A DNA stretch of 64,000 nt, taken from Marinomonas aquiplantarum (GTDB taxonomy: Bacteria > Pseudomonadota > Gammaproteobacteria > Pseudomonadales > Marinomonadaceae). The notes under the pieces were generated by a model. It was not told the origin of the DNA, ran no database searches, and worked only from the letters and a program-made list of their open reading frames with translations. Shown in pieces: positions 18,752-26,570 of this stretch. The stretch covers positions 620,001-684,000 of the forward strand of contig NZ_QNRF01000001.1 of assembly GCF_003314975.1 (NCBI RefSeq), in the 5' to 3' direction. The position numbers and the translations under genes were made by a program. Within the stretch, counting starts at the first letter, position 1, and every line of letters begins with the position of its first letter.

Positions 18752-19429
18752 TTACGCCAGTTGCTTAATCAAAGCCTGCGCCACCGCTTCAGAGCTGGCA
18801 GGGTTTTGACCTGTGATTAAACGGCCGTCTTCCACCACATGTGATTGCCAATCAGCTCCTTTTTCATAAAGACCACCAAGGCGAATGAATTCGTCTTCGA
18901 TCAAGAAAGGCACCACATCAGTCAGTTCCACACCGGCTTCTTCACCATTGGTAAAGCCAGTAACTTTACGACCTTTAATCAGTGGCTCGCCATTGGCGGC
19001 TTTCACTCGACGCAATACGCCAGGCGCATGACAAACGAAACTGATTGGCTTGCCAGCTTGCTCAAAGGCTTCGATCAATGAAATCGAGGTGGTTGACTCG
19101 GCCAAGTCCCATAGTGGGCCGTGACCGCCTGGGTAAAATACGGCGTCAAACTCATCCTGTGACACGTCATCCAATTTCACTGTATTGGCCAACACTTGTT
19201 GTGCTTGCTCGTCTTGCTTGAAACGCTCAGTGGCTGGTGTTTGGAAGTCAGGCAAATCACTTTTTGGATCAAGTGGTGGTTGACCACCTAGTGGAGAAGC
19301 GAGAACCAGTTCTGCTCCTGCGTCCAAAAAGGTGTAGTAAGGTGCAGCGAATTCTTCTAACCAAAAACCGGTTTTTTCGCCTGTGTCGCCTAATGTATCG
19401 TGTGATGTCAGTACCATTAAAATCTTCAT
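18752..19429 (-). CDS. DJ-1/PfpI family protein (Hsp31-like class I glutamine amidotransferase fold)
   Basis: A 225-residue protein of the DJ-1/PfpI superfamily. The nucleophile-elbow Cys lies in SFVCHAPGVLRRV (about residue 131), and a conserved Glu lies early in GFWLEEFAAPYYTF. The opening MKILMVLTSHD and the FYPGGHGPLWDL loop match the Hsp31/YDR533c-like branch, members of which act as glyoxalase-III-like or protein-protecting enzymes. It lies just downstream of an aldehyde dehydrogenase on the same strand, consistent with handling reactive aldehydes. The exact activity is not provable from sequence. Confidence 0.87.
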   Translation of the reverse strand: MKILMVLTSHDTLGDTGEKTGFWLEEFAAPYYTFLDAGAELVLASPLGGQPPLDPKSDLPDFQTPATERFKQDEQAQQVLANTVKLDDVSQDEFDAVFYPGGHGPLWDLAESTTSISLIEAFEQAGKPISFVCHAPGVLRRVKAANGEPLIKGRKVTGFTNGEEAGVELTDVVPFLIEDEFIRLGGLYEKGADWQSHVVEDGRLITGQNPASSEAVAQALIKQLA

Positions 19430-19463
19430 ATTATCCTCTCTGTCTAATTTGTATGCTGATGAA

Positions 19464-20882
19464 TTAGCTATTAAAAAATGCTTCTACGGCCGCTTGTTTG
19501 TCGCCGTAAGGCGCTCTCAAACGTAGGTTTGATGCCCCTTCTTCGCTTTGAATAACCACGGCTTTAGCGTGTGAGAATTGGCGGAAGCCATGAATGCCGT
19601 GATACGCCCCCATACCAGATGGGCCAACACCACCAAATGGCAGTTCATCAATGGAAACGTGTGTCATCACATCGTTGACCACCAAAGCGCCGGAGGTAGT
19701 TTGTTGGGCAAACTCTTGTTGTGCTGCGGTGTCTTCATTGAAGTAATACGCCGCTAACGGTCGTGGGTGTTGATTGATGTAATCAATGGCATCGCTTTCT
19801 TCTTGGTAGAGACGAATAGGCAGCAATGGGCCGAAGATCTCTTCTTGCATGATGGCCATGTCGTCGTTTACTCCGATGACCAAATGCGGCGCAATTTTTC
19901 GGCTTTTGGCATCGTATGCAGGCTCGTCTTGTGGTGCCAGCTTAACGATTTCAGCGCCTTTTTGACGGGCGTCTTCTAACAAGTTCACCAAACGCTGATA
20001 GTGACGTTCATTGATAATGGCGGTGTAGTCAGCGTTGTCTTGAATGCTTGGAAAAGTACGCGCCATAAAGTCACGAGCTTGCTCTTTAAAGGCTTGTGTC
20101 TGCGCTTCGGGCAATAAGACATAGTCAGGTGACAAGCAAATCTGGCCCGCGTTGAAAGATTTGATGGTCAAGGTGCGCTCAACGGCTTTGCTTAAATCAG
20201 CGGCTTTGGCCACCATAACGGGGGATTTACCGCCCAATTCTAAGGTCACAGGAACCAAATTCTCGGCCGCAGCGCGCATCACGTGCTTACCGACCGCCGT
20301 ACTGCCGGTGAAGACTAGGTGATCGAATGGCAAGCCACTAAAGGCTTGTCCTACGTCCGCATCTCCTAACACCACGGTGAGTTCTTCTGGGCCAAAATAA
20401 CGAGCGACTAGCTCAGCCAACAATTCGGATGTTTTCGGTGTTAGCTCAGACGGTTTTAACAGGGCGGTGTTACCAGCAGCGAAAATGCCAGCCAAAGGAC
20501 CGAAAGCCAAGTTAATAGGGAAGTTCCAAGGACTGATTACACCAATCACACCTAATGGTTGAAACTGTATTTCGGTGTGCATTTGTGGGTCGTGCGCGGT
20601 GGTTTCTTCCGCTTGCATCCATGAATCCAAATGGTCAATGGCGTGTTGCAGCATTTTGCTGGTAGTGACCATGTCGGCCACATTGGATTGATACAAGCTA
20701 CGATGACCAAAGTCTTCACTCATGGCTTTGGCGAGTGCTTTATGATTTTCACGAATCAATTTTAAGCAGCGTTGTAGGCGATCTTTGCGTAATTGAGCTG
20801 ACGCTGGACCGCTTTTTAATTGCTGACGTTTCATACTTTTTAGAATCGTCTCAAGTTCGCCTTGAATAGTGACATTTGACAT
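19464..20882 (-). CDS. Coniferyl-aldehyde-dehydrogenase-like NAD(P)-dependent aldehyde dehydrogenase
   Basis: A 472-residue ALDH from the ATG at 20882, which follows AGGGGGATGT; a longer frame to 20969 lacks this. Key segments are PWNFPINLAFGPLAGIFAAGNTALLKPSE (cofactor fold), FTGSTAVGKHV, the general base Glu in LELGGKSPVM, and the catalytic Cys in FNAGQICLSPDYVLLP. The class-3-like architecture and C-terminus match coniferyl aldehyde dehydrogenases, which oxidise aromatic aldehydes. A divergent LysR gene lies upstream and a DJ-1-family gene follows. The natural substrate is inferred only from family. Confidence 0.88.
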   Translation of the reverse strand: MSNVTIQGELETILKSMKRQQLKSGPASAQLRKDRLQRCLKLIRENHKALAKAMSEDFGHRSLYQSNVADMVTTSKMLQHAIDHLDSWMQAEETTAHDPQMHTEIQFQPLGVIGVISPWNFPINLAFGPLAGIFAAGNTALLKPSELTPKTSELLAELVARYFGPEELTVVLGDADVGQAFSGLPFDHLVFTGSTAVGKHVMRAAAENLVPVTLELGGKSPVMVAKAADLSKAVERTLTIKSFNAGQICLSPDYVLLPEAQTQAFKEQARDFMARTFPSIQDNADYTAIINERHYQRLVNLLEDARQKGAEIVKLAPQDEPAYDAKSRKIAPHLVIGVNDDMAIMQEEIFGPLLPIRLYQEESDAIDYINQHPRPLAAYYFNEDTAAQQEFAQQTTSGALVVNDVMTHVSIDELPFGGVGPSGMGAYHGIHGFRQFSHAKAVVIQSEEGASNLRLRAPYGDKQAAVEAFFNS

Positions 20883-20955
20883 ACATCCCCCTGTACTTGG
20901 GTGGTTTGTTTTCGATGTGTGTATGGTAGAAGTGATTGAGGTGAGGGTGGTAACA

Positions 20956-20969
20956 ATGCTATTTTGCAT
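20956..20969. promoter_or_regulatory. Inverted repeat in the aldehyde dehydrogenase/LysR divergent promoter region
   Basis: ATGC, six bases, then GCAT in the spacer of about 115 bp between divergent genes. The location suits a LysR-family operator. No second site was found. Confidence 0.35.
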
Positions 20970-20997
20970 AGGGTATAAATAAATTTATGGGGTGTTT

Positions 20998-21900
20998 GTG
21001 TCTTTACCAAGAATGCGTACTTTTATGGAAGTCTATCGCCAGCGTTCTATCAGTGGTGCGGCACGCTCGCTCAATTTAACGCAACCTGCGGTATCCCAGC
21101 ACATTGCTGGCTTGGAAGTGGCTATTGGTCGGCCGTTATTTGAACGCTCTCCCAGCGGGGTTGAACCGACCTCTTCGGCCGACGAATTAGCCATGGACAT
21201 TGGCGACAAATTGGATGCAGCAGAAGCTGCGTTAGCCTCTGCCCGCGCTCGATCCATGGACATTTCTGGTGTACTTCAAATCGTTGGGCACGCTGACTTT
21301 ATAGCGGAAATTCTCAGTGAACAGATGTTGCCCTTGTTGGAATCTGGGGTGAACATTCGTATGCACACGGGCAACGGCAGTATGGTGTCGAGCATGTTGC
21401 TAGAAGGCCATTGTGATTTGGGTATTTCCGCTCTTCCTGTGATAGATGACCGTTTAAAAAGCGAACGTATTTACACCAGTCGTGTATTGCCTGTGGCGGC
21501 ACCCAGTGTGGTAGAGCGAATCTTATCCGCAGGAGATTTTGCCACCGCTGTTCGAGCGGAACCTTTATTGGCCTACAATTTGGAATTATCTTTGATTGAG
21601 CCTTGGTTGATCAAAAACCAAATCAGCGTGGCATCCCTTGTGCCTGCGGTGGTGAGCCAAGATTTACGTGCTCAACGCAAACTGCTGACAAAAGGTTTTG
21701 GTTGGTCAGTCATGCCGGAGTTCCTTTGCCAAGAGCAAATTGCCCGCGGTGAATTAATGGAAATTCCATCACCAGTGGGCACGCGTGAGATTCATTACTT
21801 TCTGATCTGGGCGCCAAGCGCATTGCGCCAAGTACGTGTGGCGCATGCAAGACAAACCTTACTGACGAAGTTGCGGGAATTAGAGCAACAAAAGCGTTAA
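20998..21900 (+). CDS. LysR-type regulator divergent from the aldehyde dehydrogenase gene
   Basis: A LysR-family protein of about 300 residues. The N-terminal helix-turn-helix (SISGAARSLNLTQPAVSQHIAGLEVAIGRPLFERSPSGVEPT) is canonical, followed by an effector-binding domain. It starts with GTG: both 20992 and 20998 are in frame, and GGGGTG sits about 5 nt before 20998, which is preferred. Divergence from the aldehyde dehydrogenase suggests it regulates that gene. The co-inducer is unknown. Confidence 0.83.
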   Translation: MSLPRMRTFMEVYRQRSISGAARSLNLTQPAVSQHIAGLEVAIGRPLFERSPSGVEPTSSADELAMDIGDKLDAAEAALASARARSMDISGVLQIVGHADFIAEILSEQMLPLLESGVNIRMHTGNGSMVSSMLLEGHCDLGISALPVIDDRLKSERIYTSRVLPVAAPSVVERILSAGDFATAVRAEPLLAYNLELSLIEPWLIKNQISVASLVPAVVSQDLRAQRKLLTKGFGWSVMPEFLCQEQIARGELMEIPSPVGTREIHYFLIWAPSALRQVRVAHARQTLLTKLRELEQQKR

Positions 21901-21931
21901 ATTCAAGTGAATGACGTGCTTGGAATGGCAG

Positions 21932-22243
21932 CTAGATCGATGTTTTTTCGGTGATGGCATCGCACCAAAATTCAGCGTAGGAGTCACAAAAGAGTTCGAT
22001 TTTTATGGTGCAGAAATCGCGCTCGGTTTGTACTTCTTCACTAATCGTAATCTGCTGAAAATCCATCATTTCCATCACATTTTGCGGATCATCAATCCGC
22101 TCGAAGGCTAAGGTGATGCTTTGTCCTTCACGTTCAAAAGTCACTAACAAAGTGCTTTGCACTTGGTCTAAAGCGCGCTTTACCACTAATTGAGTGACTT
22201 TCCAGCTAGCATCAAATTCATACAGGGTGTTGTATTCAGACAC
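21932..22243 (-). CDS. Small protein of unknown function
   Basis: A 103-residue acidic protein opening with GTG, supported by AAGGA 8 nt upstream. It has no signal peptide or membrane helix. The composition (alternating beta-prone segments, many Glu/Asp, three Cys near the C-terminus in DFCTIKIELFCDSYAEFWCDA) suggests a small soluble alpha/beta or beta fold. I do not recognise a family. It lies between a LysR gene (convergent, 31 bp away) and a periplasmic phosphatase gene on the same strand. Confidence 0.65.
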   Translation of the reverse strand: MSEYNTLYEFDASWKVTQLVVKRALDQVQSTLLVTFEREGQSITLAFERIDDPQNVMEMMDFQQITISEEVQTERDFCTIKIELFCDSYAEFWCDAITEKTSI

Positions 22244-22350
22244 GGATTTTCCTTGTAAATAAACAAATTCAACAACGGTGGTTGAAGAATAAAATACGCC
22301 TAATCAAAACAATGAGCTAGTGTATTTTACTGGTATTCCTAGTCCGCGAC

Positions 22351-22926
22351 TCATTGAGTATTTGGCAGGTAGCGCCCTATGACTTCAATGGTTTGTTGTG
22401 GAGAAACCGCGATAAGAATCATCTCCCCAGAGCGAGGAAATATGCCAGTTAATGCCGTGATGTTGACTTGGTGCGTGACAAACAGAGCTTTTTCTTGTGG
22501 CGGCAGTGTGATCAACTTCTGACGTAGCGCTTGCGTTTGCGACTCCGCGGTACTGCGATCCGCGAAAAATGAATTCAACATGGGCTCGGGTTGCACATTC
22601 CCCATTGCCATTAACTGAGCGGTCTCTAAACATCGACACCACCGACTACTGAACACATAATCAAAACCCACACCCTGATCTCGTAGCGTTTGACCAATTT
22701 GTCTTGCTTGCTCTCGTCCAGTGTCATTTAAAAGGCGCTGAGTGGAACAGTCCTCGACACGAAAATGACTAGGATCACCCGTTCCTGGCGCAAGTGCATG
22801 ACGCATCAACACATGCACACCTGGCTTTAATAGGGATTCGGTAATGGTTGGCTCGGCTTGTAACCCAGAGCAAAAAAACACCAACGCGACAAATATCCAA
22901 TGGCGAATTTGAGTCGAGCTTTGCAT
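22351..22926 (-). CDS. Exported histidine phosphatase superfamily protein
   Basis: A 191-residue branch-1 histidine phosphatase with an N-terminal signal peptide (about 24 residues, ending LQAEP), so probably periplasmic. The catalytic His lies in VHVLMRHALAPGTGD, the conserved Arg in FSSRWCRCLETA, and the second His in LFVTHQVNITALTG. It resembles small SixA/Ais-like phosphatases. The substrate is unknown; a sugar- or lipid-linked phosphate in the envelope is possible. AGGAGA precedes the ATG. It marks the left border of the 685-bp region before the Fic gene. Confidence 0.83.
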   Translation of the reverse strand: MQSSTQIRHWIFVALVFFCSGLQAEPTITESLLKPGVHVLMRHALAPGTGDPSHFRVEDCSTQRLLNDTGREQARQIGQTLRDQGVGFDYVFSSRWCRCLETAQLMAMGNVQPEPMLNSFFADRSTAESQTQALRQKLITLPPQEKALFVTHQVNITALTGIFPRSGEMILIAVSPQQTIEVIGRYLPNTQ

Positions 22927-23177
22927 CCTGACTTTCTCCTAGTAACCGACAGTATTGATTAAGTGTATACGAGAGAAAATGGCATGTTGGGTTAGAAAGA
23001 GATGGTTGGAAAGAAATGAAAATACAGACCCGTTTTTGTGATGGGAATGGCCGTCTTGAAAGGCTTTATCGAAAGGATTTCTGTCAACATAGCTTGGTTA
23101 TTTTCTTAAAAATAAGCTCAACATGGATGCTTTGGTGTCCAAGAGTGATAAATCAAAGTGTCGAATATCATATATCA

Positions 23178-23220
23178 AGGTCTACAGATTATTACCTTTG
23201 AGGTAGCTTTGTGTAGACCT
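23178..23220. repeat. Nested inverted repeat (potential cruciform or structured RNA)
   Basis: Outer 9-bp arms AGGTCTACA (23178-23186) and TGTAGACCT (23212-23220) enclose inner 5-bp arms TACCT (23193-23197) and AGGTA (23201-23205). No T-tract follows on either strand, so it is not a typical terminator. Confidence 0.6.
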
Positions 23221-23280
23221 CTAACCTCTGGATTTTCCCGTTCAGTAAAATACACTGACGAGTACTCGATTTGCATTTCA

Positions 23281-23334
23281 CACTTTTACGCGCAGAAAAG
23301 TGCGAGTTTTTACATTTTTATGCGCATAAAAGTG
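23281..23334. promoter_or_regulatory. Tandem 22-bp palindromes, candidate operator upstream of fic
   Basis: Two copies, 23281-23302 and 23313-23334, differ at only three positions (consensus half-site CAYTTTTAYGC, with GCGCA at the centre) and are spaced 32 bp start to start, about three helical turns. The second copy contains the perfect 16-bp palindrome TTTTATGCGCATAAAA. This is the pattern of a paired dimer operator. It lies about 280 bp upstream of fic. The cognate regulator is unknown; HipB, encoded 1.6 kb downstream, is one candidate. Confidence 0.65.
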
Positions 23335-23611
23335 TAGCTTGGTTCTGGTTGAGTATAAAACGGCCGCTTAATATCCATCTTTCTTCTTTAAGTTGCCCTT
23401 GTTGGTTAAGTTTTAACCATGTGGGCATGGACAAATACTATATGAATATCACGCTCTTATTTTTGTTCAGCAATGTGAATGAGCAGATATGTAAAGTTAA
23501 AAAGATATAAAAAAGTGCGAAAGCTATATATTTGATGCGATATATGTATGATTTTTTATGAAATTTATACATTACCTTTTGGCCAAGTATAAAAAAGGAA
23601 GGGATTGAATC

Positions 23612-24103
23612 ATGTCTACGCCCATTGCATCACTGCCACTGGATAATATAGAACAATGGGAGACGCGTGCGGTGCTTAAAAAAGCGGCCGAAGCGCATCG
23701 CTACTTGGCTGAACTGAAAGGTGTGGCTGCGAGTATTCCTAACGAAGCTATTTTAATAAATACATTGTCTTTGCAAGAGGCAAAAGACAGTTCTGAAGTT
23801 GAAAATATCGTCACCACGCACGACGAGCTGTATAAAGCCAACTTGTTCGAAGAAGCCATTGTTAACCCTGCTACTAAGGAAATGCAAGATTACGCTTTTG
23901 CTTTAAAACAAGGTTTTCAACGTGCTCGAAACAGTAAATTAATCCGCCTAAGTGATATCTTATCCATCCAGCAAAACTTTGAAGATAACAATGCTGGGTT
24001 ACGTAAACTACCAGGCACCGACCTTAAAAATGCTCGAACTGGTGAAGTCGTGTACACGCCACCACAGCATGCGGATGAGATTGCTAACTTGATGGATAAC
24101 TAA
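23612..24103 (+). CDS. Fic protein, N-terminal half with inhibitory helix
   Basis: The 163 residues before the in-frame TAA. It carries the N-terminal Fic domain and the self-inhibitory motif (S/T)xxxE(G/N) as S60-S-E-V-E64-N65, typical of class-II Fic proteins, where this Glu blocks productive ATP binding. The catalytic loop is not in this half. AAGGAAGGG precedes the ATG at 23612. Translated alone it would be a free inhibitory module without an active site. Confidence 0.65.
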   Translation: MSTPIASLPLDNIEQWETRAVLKKAAEAHRYLAELKGVAASIPNEAILINTLSLQEAKDSSEVENIVTTHDELYKANLFEEAIVNPATKEMQDYAFALKQGFQRARNSKLIRLSDILSIQQNFEDNNAGLRKLPGTDLKNARTGEVVYTPPQHADEIANLMDN

Positions 24104-24691
24104 GTGCAGTTTATCAATGATGATGAGCTGAGTGATGCTGACCCATTGGTAAAAATGGCGATTATCCATCATCAATTTGAAAGTATTCACCCTTTCTATG
24201 ATGGTAACGGTCGAACAGGCCGCATATTGAATATTCTGTATTTGGTAACACAAGATCTGCTCAACTTGCCCGTGTTATACCTAAGTCGTTTTATCATCCA
24301 TAACAAGGCGGACTACCATGCTAACTTGCAGGCGGTAAGGGATACAGGAGAGTGGGAGTCTTGGTTACTGTTTATGTTAGATGGAATCATCGATACGGCA
24401 CAAAACACAGTATCTCTTATTACAGAAATGAAAACCCTAATGCATAACGTCAAACGGGGGATTCGTGAGCAGCTACCAAAAATTTACAGCCAAGATCTGC
24501 TCAACAACTTGTTCTACCACCCCTACACAAAAATAGACTTCTTGGTTGAAGAGCTAGGTGTGACACGCATTACCGCAACGAAGTACTTAGAATTGTTGGT
24601 CGAACATGGATTCTTAGTAAAGCAAAAAGTAGGGCGAGCAAACTACTACATAAATGAGCCACTGTGTGCGTTGCTGATAGCGCATAGTTGA
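24104..24691 (+). CDS. Fic protein, C-terminal catalytic half
   Basis: The 195 residues after the stop, opening with GTG immediately adjacent to TAA. It contains the complete Fic motif HPFYDGNGRTGR at residues 29-40 (catalytic His29, phosphate-binding Asn/Arg) and a C-terminal winged-helix-like segment (KIDFLVEELGVTRITATKYLELLVEHGFLV). Fic enzymes usually transfer AMP from ATP to Ser/Thr/Tyr of target proteins. No clear ribosome site precedes the GTG, so expression would depend on reinitiation or readthrough. If made, it lacks the inhibitory helix in cis. Confidence 0.65.
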   Translation: MQFINDDELSDADPLVKMAIIHHQFESIHPFYDGNGRTGRILNILYLVTQDLLNLPVLYLSRFIIHNKADYHANLQAVRDTGEWESWLLFMLDGIIDTAQNTVSLITEMKTLMHNVKRGIREQLPKIYSQDLLNNLFYHPYTKIDFLVEELGVTRITATKYLELLVEHGFLVKQKVGRANYYINEPLCALLIAHS

Positions 24692-24826
24692 GTTTATAAA
24701 AAGGTTACTGAGTTAAGAGGCATCTTGAGTAACTTTGAGATCGTATAAAACTCAGAAACTTATGTTATGTATTGCGTGACGATAGAACAAACTACGGTAG
24801 CAGTCGAAGTCACTATCACATATAAA

Positions 24827-24842
24827 ATATCCTTTATGATAT
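24827..24842. promoter_or_regulatory. Inverted repeat upstream of hipB
   Basis: ATATC, six bases, GATAT about 90 bp before hipB. HipB antitoxins usually autorepress through short palindromes here. The arms are only 5 bp in an AT-rich region, so the evidence is weak. Confidence 0.3.
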
Positions 24843-24929
24843 ATGCTAGTTAATCATTTTTGTTTTTTGTGATAATTTGATCTGTTTTGATGTATATTTT
24901 ATTTTTAAGATATAGAAAGGCATATCGAT

Positions 24930-25256
24930 ATGAGCTATGTAACAGAGCAGATACTAGAAAGCCTTCGAGAAGCTCGGATACGTAAGGGGTTTAGCCAAAG
25001 AGAGCTGAGCACGCGTTCGGGTGTGCCGCAAAGCCATATTTCGAAAATCGAGTCTGGTGGCGTTGATTTAAGAATATCCAGTTTGATAGCCCTTGCCCGT
25101 GTGCTCGACTTAGAGCTATTTGTCGCACCTAAAAAGTCTGTACCTGCCATTAAGTCGATTATCCGCAGTAGCAAGGGTACTCAGAATAACAGCCTTAGCG
25201 ATGAAGGTGAGCCAGTGTCGCCTGCCTACCAGTTAGAGGAAGACGACGATGACTAA
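24930..25256 (+). CDS. hipB: HipB-like XRE-family antitoxin/regulator
   Basis: A 108-residue protein with an N-terminal Cro/C1 helix-turn-helix (IRKGFSQRELSTRSGVPQSHISKIESGGVDLRISSLIALARVLDLELF, about residues 17-62) and an acidic tail ending EEDDDD. By family it binds the operon promoter and neutralises HipA. AGAAAGG lies upstream of the ATG. Its stop lies 8 nt inside hipA, so the two are translationally coupled. It could also bind the fic upstream palindromes, but nothing in the sequence proves this. Confidence 0.88.
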   Translation: MSYVTEQILESLREARIRKGFSQRELSTRSGVPQSHISKIESGGVDLRISSLIALARVLDLELFVAPKKSVPAIKSIIRSSKGTQNNSLSDEGEPVSPAYQLEEDDDD

Positions 25257-26478
25257 TCCTGTCTCTACGCTCAATGTTTTGCTTTACGGTGAACTCATTG
25301 CGACGATCACTAATGTGGGCAATGACAGAACGCTATTTGCCTTTACGGATACGTACATTGATGATGAATCGCGGCCTATGTTGGGGCTTGGCTTTAAAGA
25401 TTCGCTAGGTGGCTTGCTGACTAACTTCAAACCGACCCAAACCAAGTTAACGCCGTTTTTCTCCAACCTTTTGCCAGAAGAAACCATGTGTCATTATTTG
25501 GCAGAACGTGCCGGTGTGAACCCTGCGCGGGAGTTTTTTCTATTGTGGGTATTAGGACAGGATTTAGCAGGTGCGATCACGGTTGAACCGGCTGATGGTG
25601 ACGCGCTGCCGCCTAATGTGCATCAAGATATTGAAGATGAAACAAAAATTGAAGCGCCAATGCGCTTCTCATTGGCGGGAGTGCAGTTGAAGTTTTCAGC
25701 CGTGCAACAGGCTAACGGTGGTTTGACCATTCCTGTAACAGGCAAAGGTGGCTCTTGGATTGTGAAATTGCCATCGTCTCGATTTGACGCTGTGCCAGAA
25801 AATGAATATTCGATGATGGAACTGGCTCGAATGTTGGGAATGGATGTGCCAGAGACTCAGCTACTTTCCATTAATCAGATAGCAAACATTCCGAAGGGGA
25901 TTGGTAAATTCGGCAGCTCTTTTGAAAATGCACAGGCCTTTGCGATAAAACGCTTTGACCGTGTTGATGGTCAAGCTGTGCATATTGAGGACTTTGCGCA
26001 AGTGTTTGGCGTCTATCCGCAAGATAAATACAAAAAAGCCAGTATGCGCAATATTGCTCAAGTGATTGGTATCGAAGGACAAGACAAAGACATTGCCGAA
26101 TTTACTCGCAGATTGGTGTTCAATACTCTCATTGGGAATGCTGATATGCATTTGAAGAATTGGTCTGTGATTTACAAAGACAAGCGTACCGCATCGATTG
26201 CGCCTGCTTATGACTTTGTCTCGACTATTCCTTATATCCCCGATGATAGTGCGTCGTTAAAGGTGAGTCGGAGCAAGAAGTTCAGCGATTTCACGCTGGA
26301 TGAATTATCACACTTAGCGGCTAAAGCCATGCTGCCAGAAAAATTGGTGTTGGACACCGCCAAGCAAACAGCGGAAGGCTTTCGTGAAGTATGGGCGAAA
26401 GAGAAAAATCATTTACCGCTGACCAAATCCATGATTGAAGCCATAGATACGCACTTAAGAAGCATTCCGCTAGGCTAA
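25249..26478 (+). CDS. hipA: HipA-like serine/threonine kinase toxin
   Basis: A 409-residue HipA-family kinase. The N-terminal domain (about 1-110) is followed by the HipA_C kinase core. The glycine-rich loop region is SLAGVQLKF (about 141-149), the catalytic Asp299 lies in GNADMHLKNW, and the metal-binding Asp322 lies in APAYDFVST. Both key aspartates are present, so it is probably active. E. coli HipA phosphorylates glutamyl-tRNA synthetase and induces persistence; other HipA proteins have other targets, so the target here is open. It overlaps hipB by 8 nt. Confidence 0.9.
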   Translation: MTNPVSTLNVLLYGELIATITNVGNDRTLFAFTDTYIDDESRPMLGLGFKDSLGGLLTNFKPTQTKLTPFFSNLLPEETMCHYLAERAGVNPAREFFLLWVLGQDLAGAITVEPADGDALPPNVHQDIEDETKIEAPMRFSLAGVQLKFSAVQQANGGLTIPVTGKGGSWIVKLPSSRFDAVPENEYSMMELARMLGMDVPETQLLSINQIANIPKGIGKFGSSFENAQAFAIKRFDRVDGQAVHIEDFAQVFGVYPQDKYKKASMRNIAQVIGIEGQDKDIAEFTRRLVFNTLIGNADMHLKNWSVIYKDKRTASIAPAYDFVSTIPYIPDDSASLKVSRSKKFSDFTLDELSHLAAKAMLPEKLVLDTAKQTAEGFREVWAKEKNHLPLTKSMIEAIDTHLRSIPLG

Positions 26479-26570
26479 CATGAGAACCGACGCGTACAGA
26501 AATGCTGAGGCGTCGGCCACATTAGGTTTAGGTGAAGAGTTCTGAGAGAGGTAACTCTCAATCTAGGAAC

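Larger units (their letters stand above)
22927..23611. other. Long AT-rich intergenic region upstream of fic
   Basis: A 685-bp stretch with no convincing coding frame; the 61- and 79-codon frames inside have no ribosome sites or family features. It holds a nested inverted repeat at 23178-23220 and two near-identical 22-bp palindromes at 23281-23334. It is more AT-rich than the flanking core genes, as expected at the edge of a transferred block. Confidence 0.6.
23612..24691 (+). pseudogene. fic: Fic family AMPylase gene interrupted by one in-frame TAA
   Basis: Frame 23612-24103 and frame 24104-24691 are in the same phase and together spell a complete class-II Fic protein of about 359 residues, separated by a single TAA at 24101-24103. 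No indel is needed. By family expectation the residues around the stop should read roughly NLEQFIN, and here they read N-stop-VQFIN. This is either a recent nonsense mutation or a split gene translated by reinitiation at the GTG directly after the stop. Confidence 0.75.

Noticed and set aside
23016-23510. Two short frames upstream of fic
   Set aside because: The second covers the tandem palindromes. Neither has a ribosome site or recognisable protein features.
26543-26560. Small inverted repeat TGAGAG/CTCTCA after hipA
   Set aside because: 6-bp arms and no T-tract; too weak to call a terminator.
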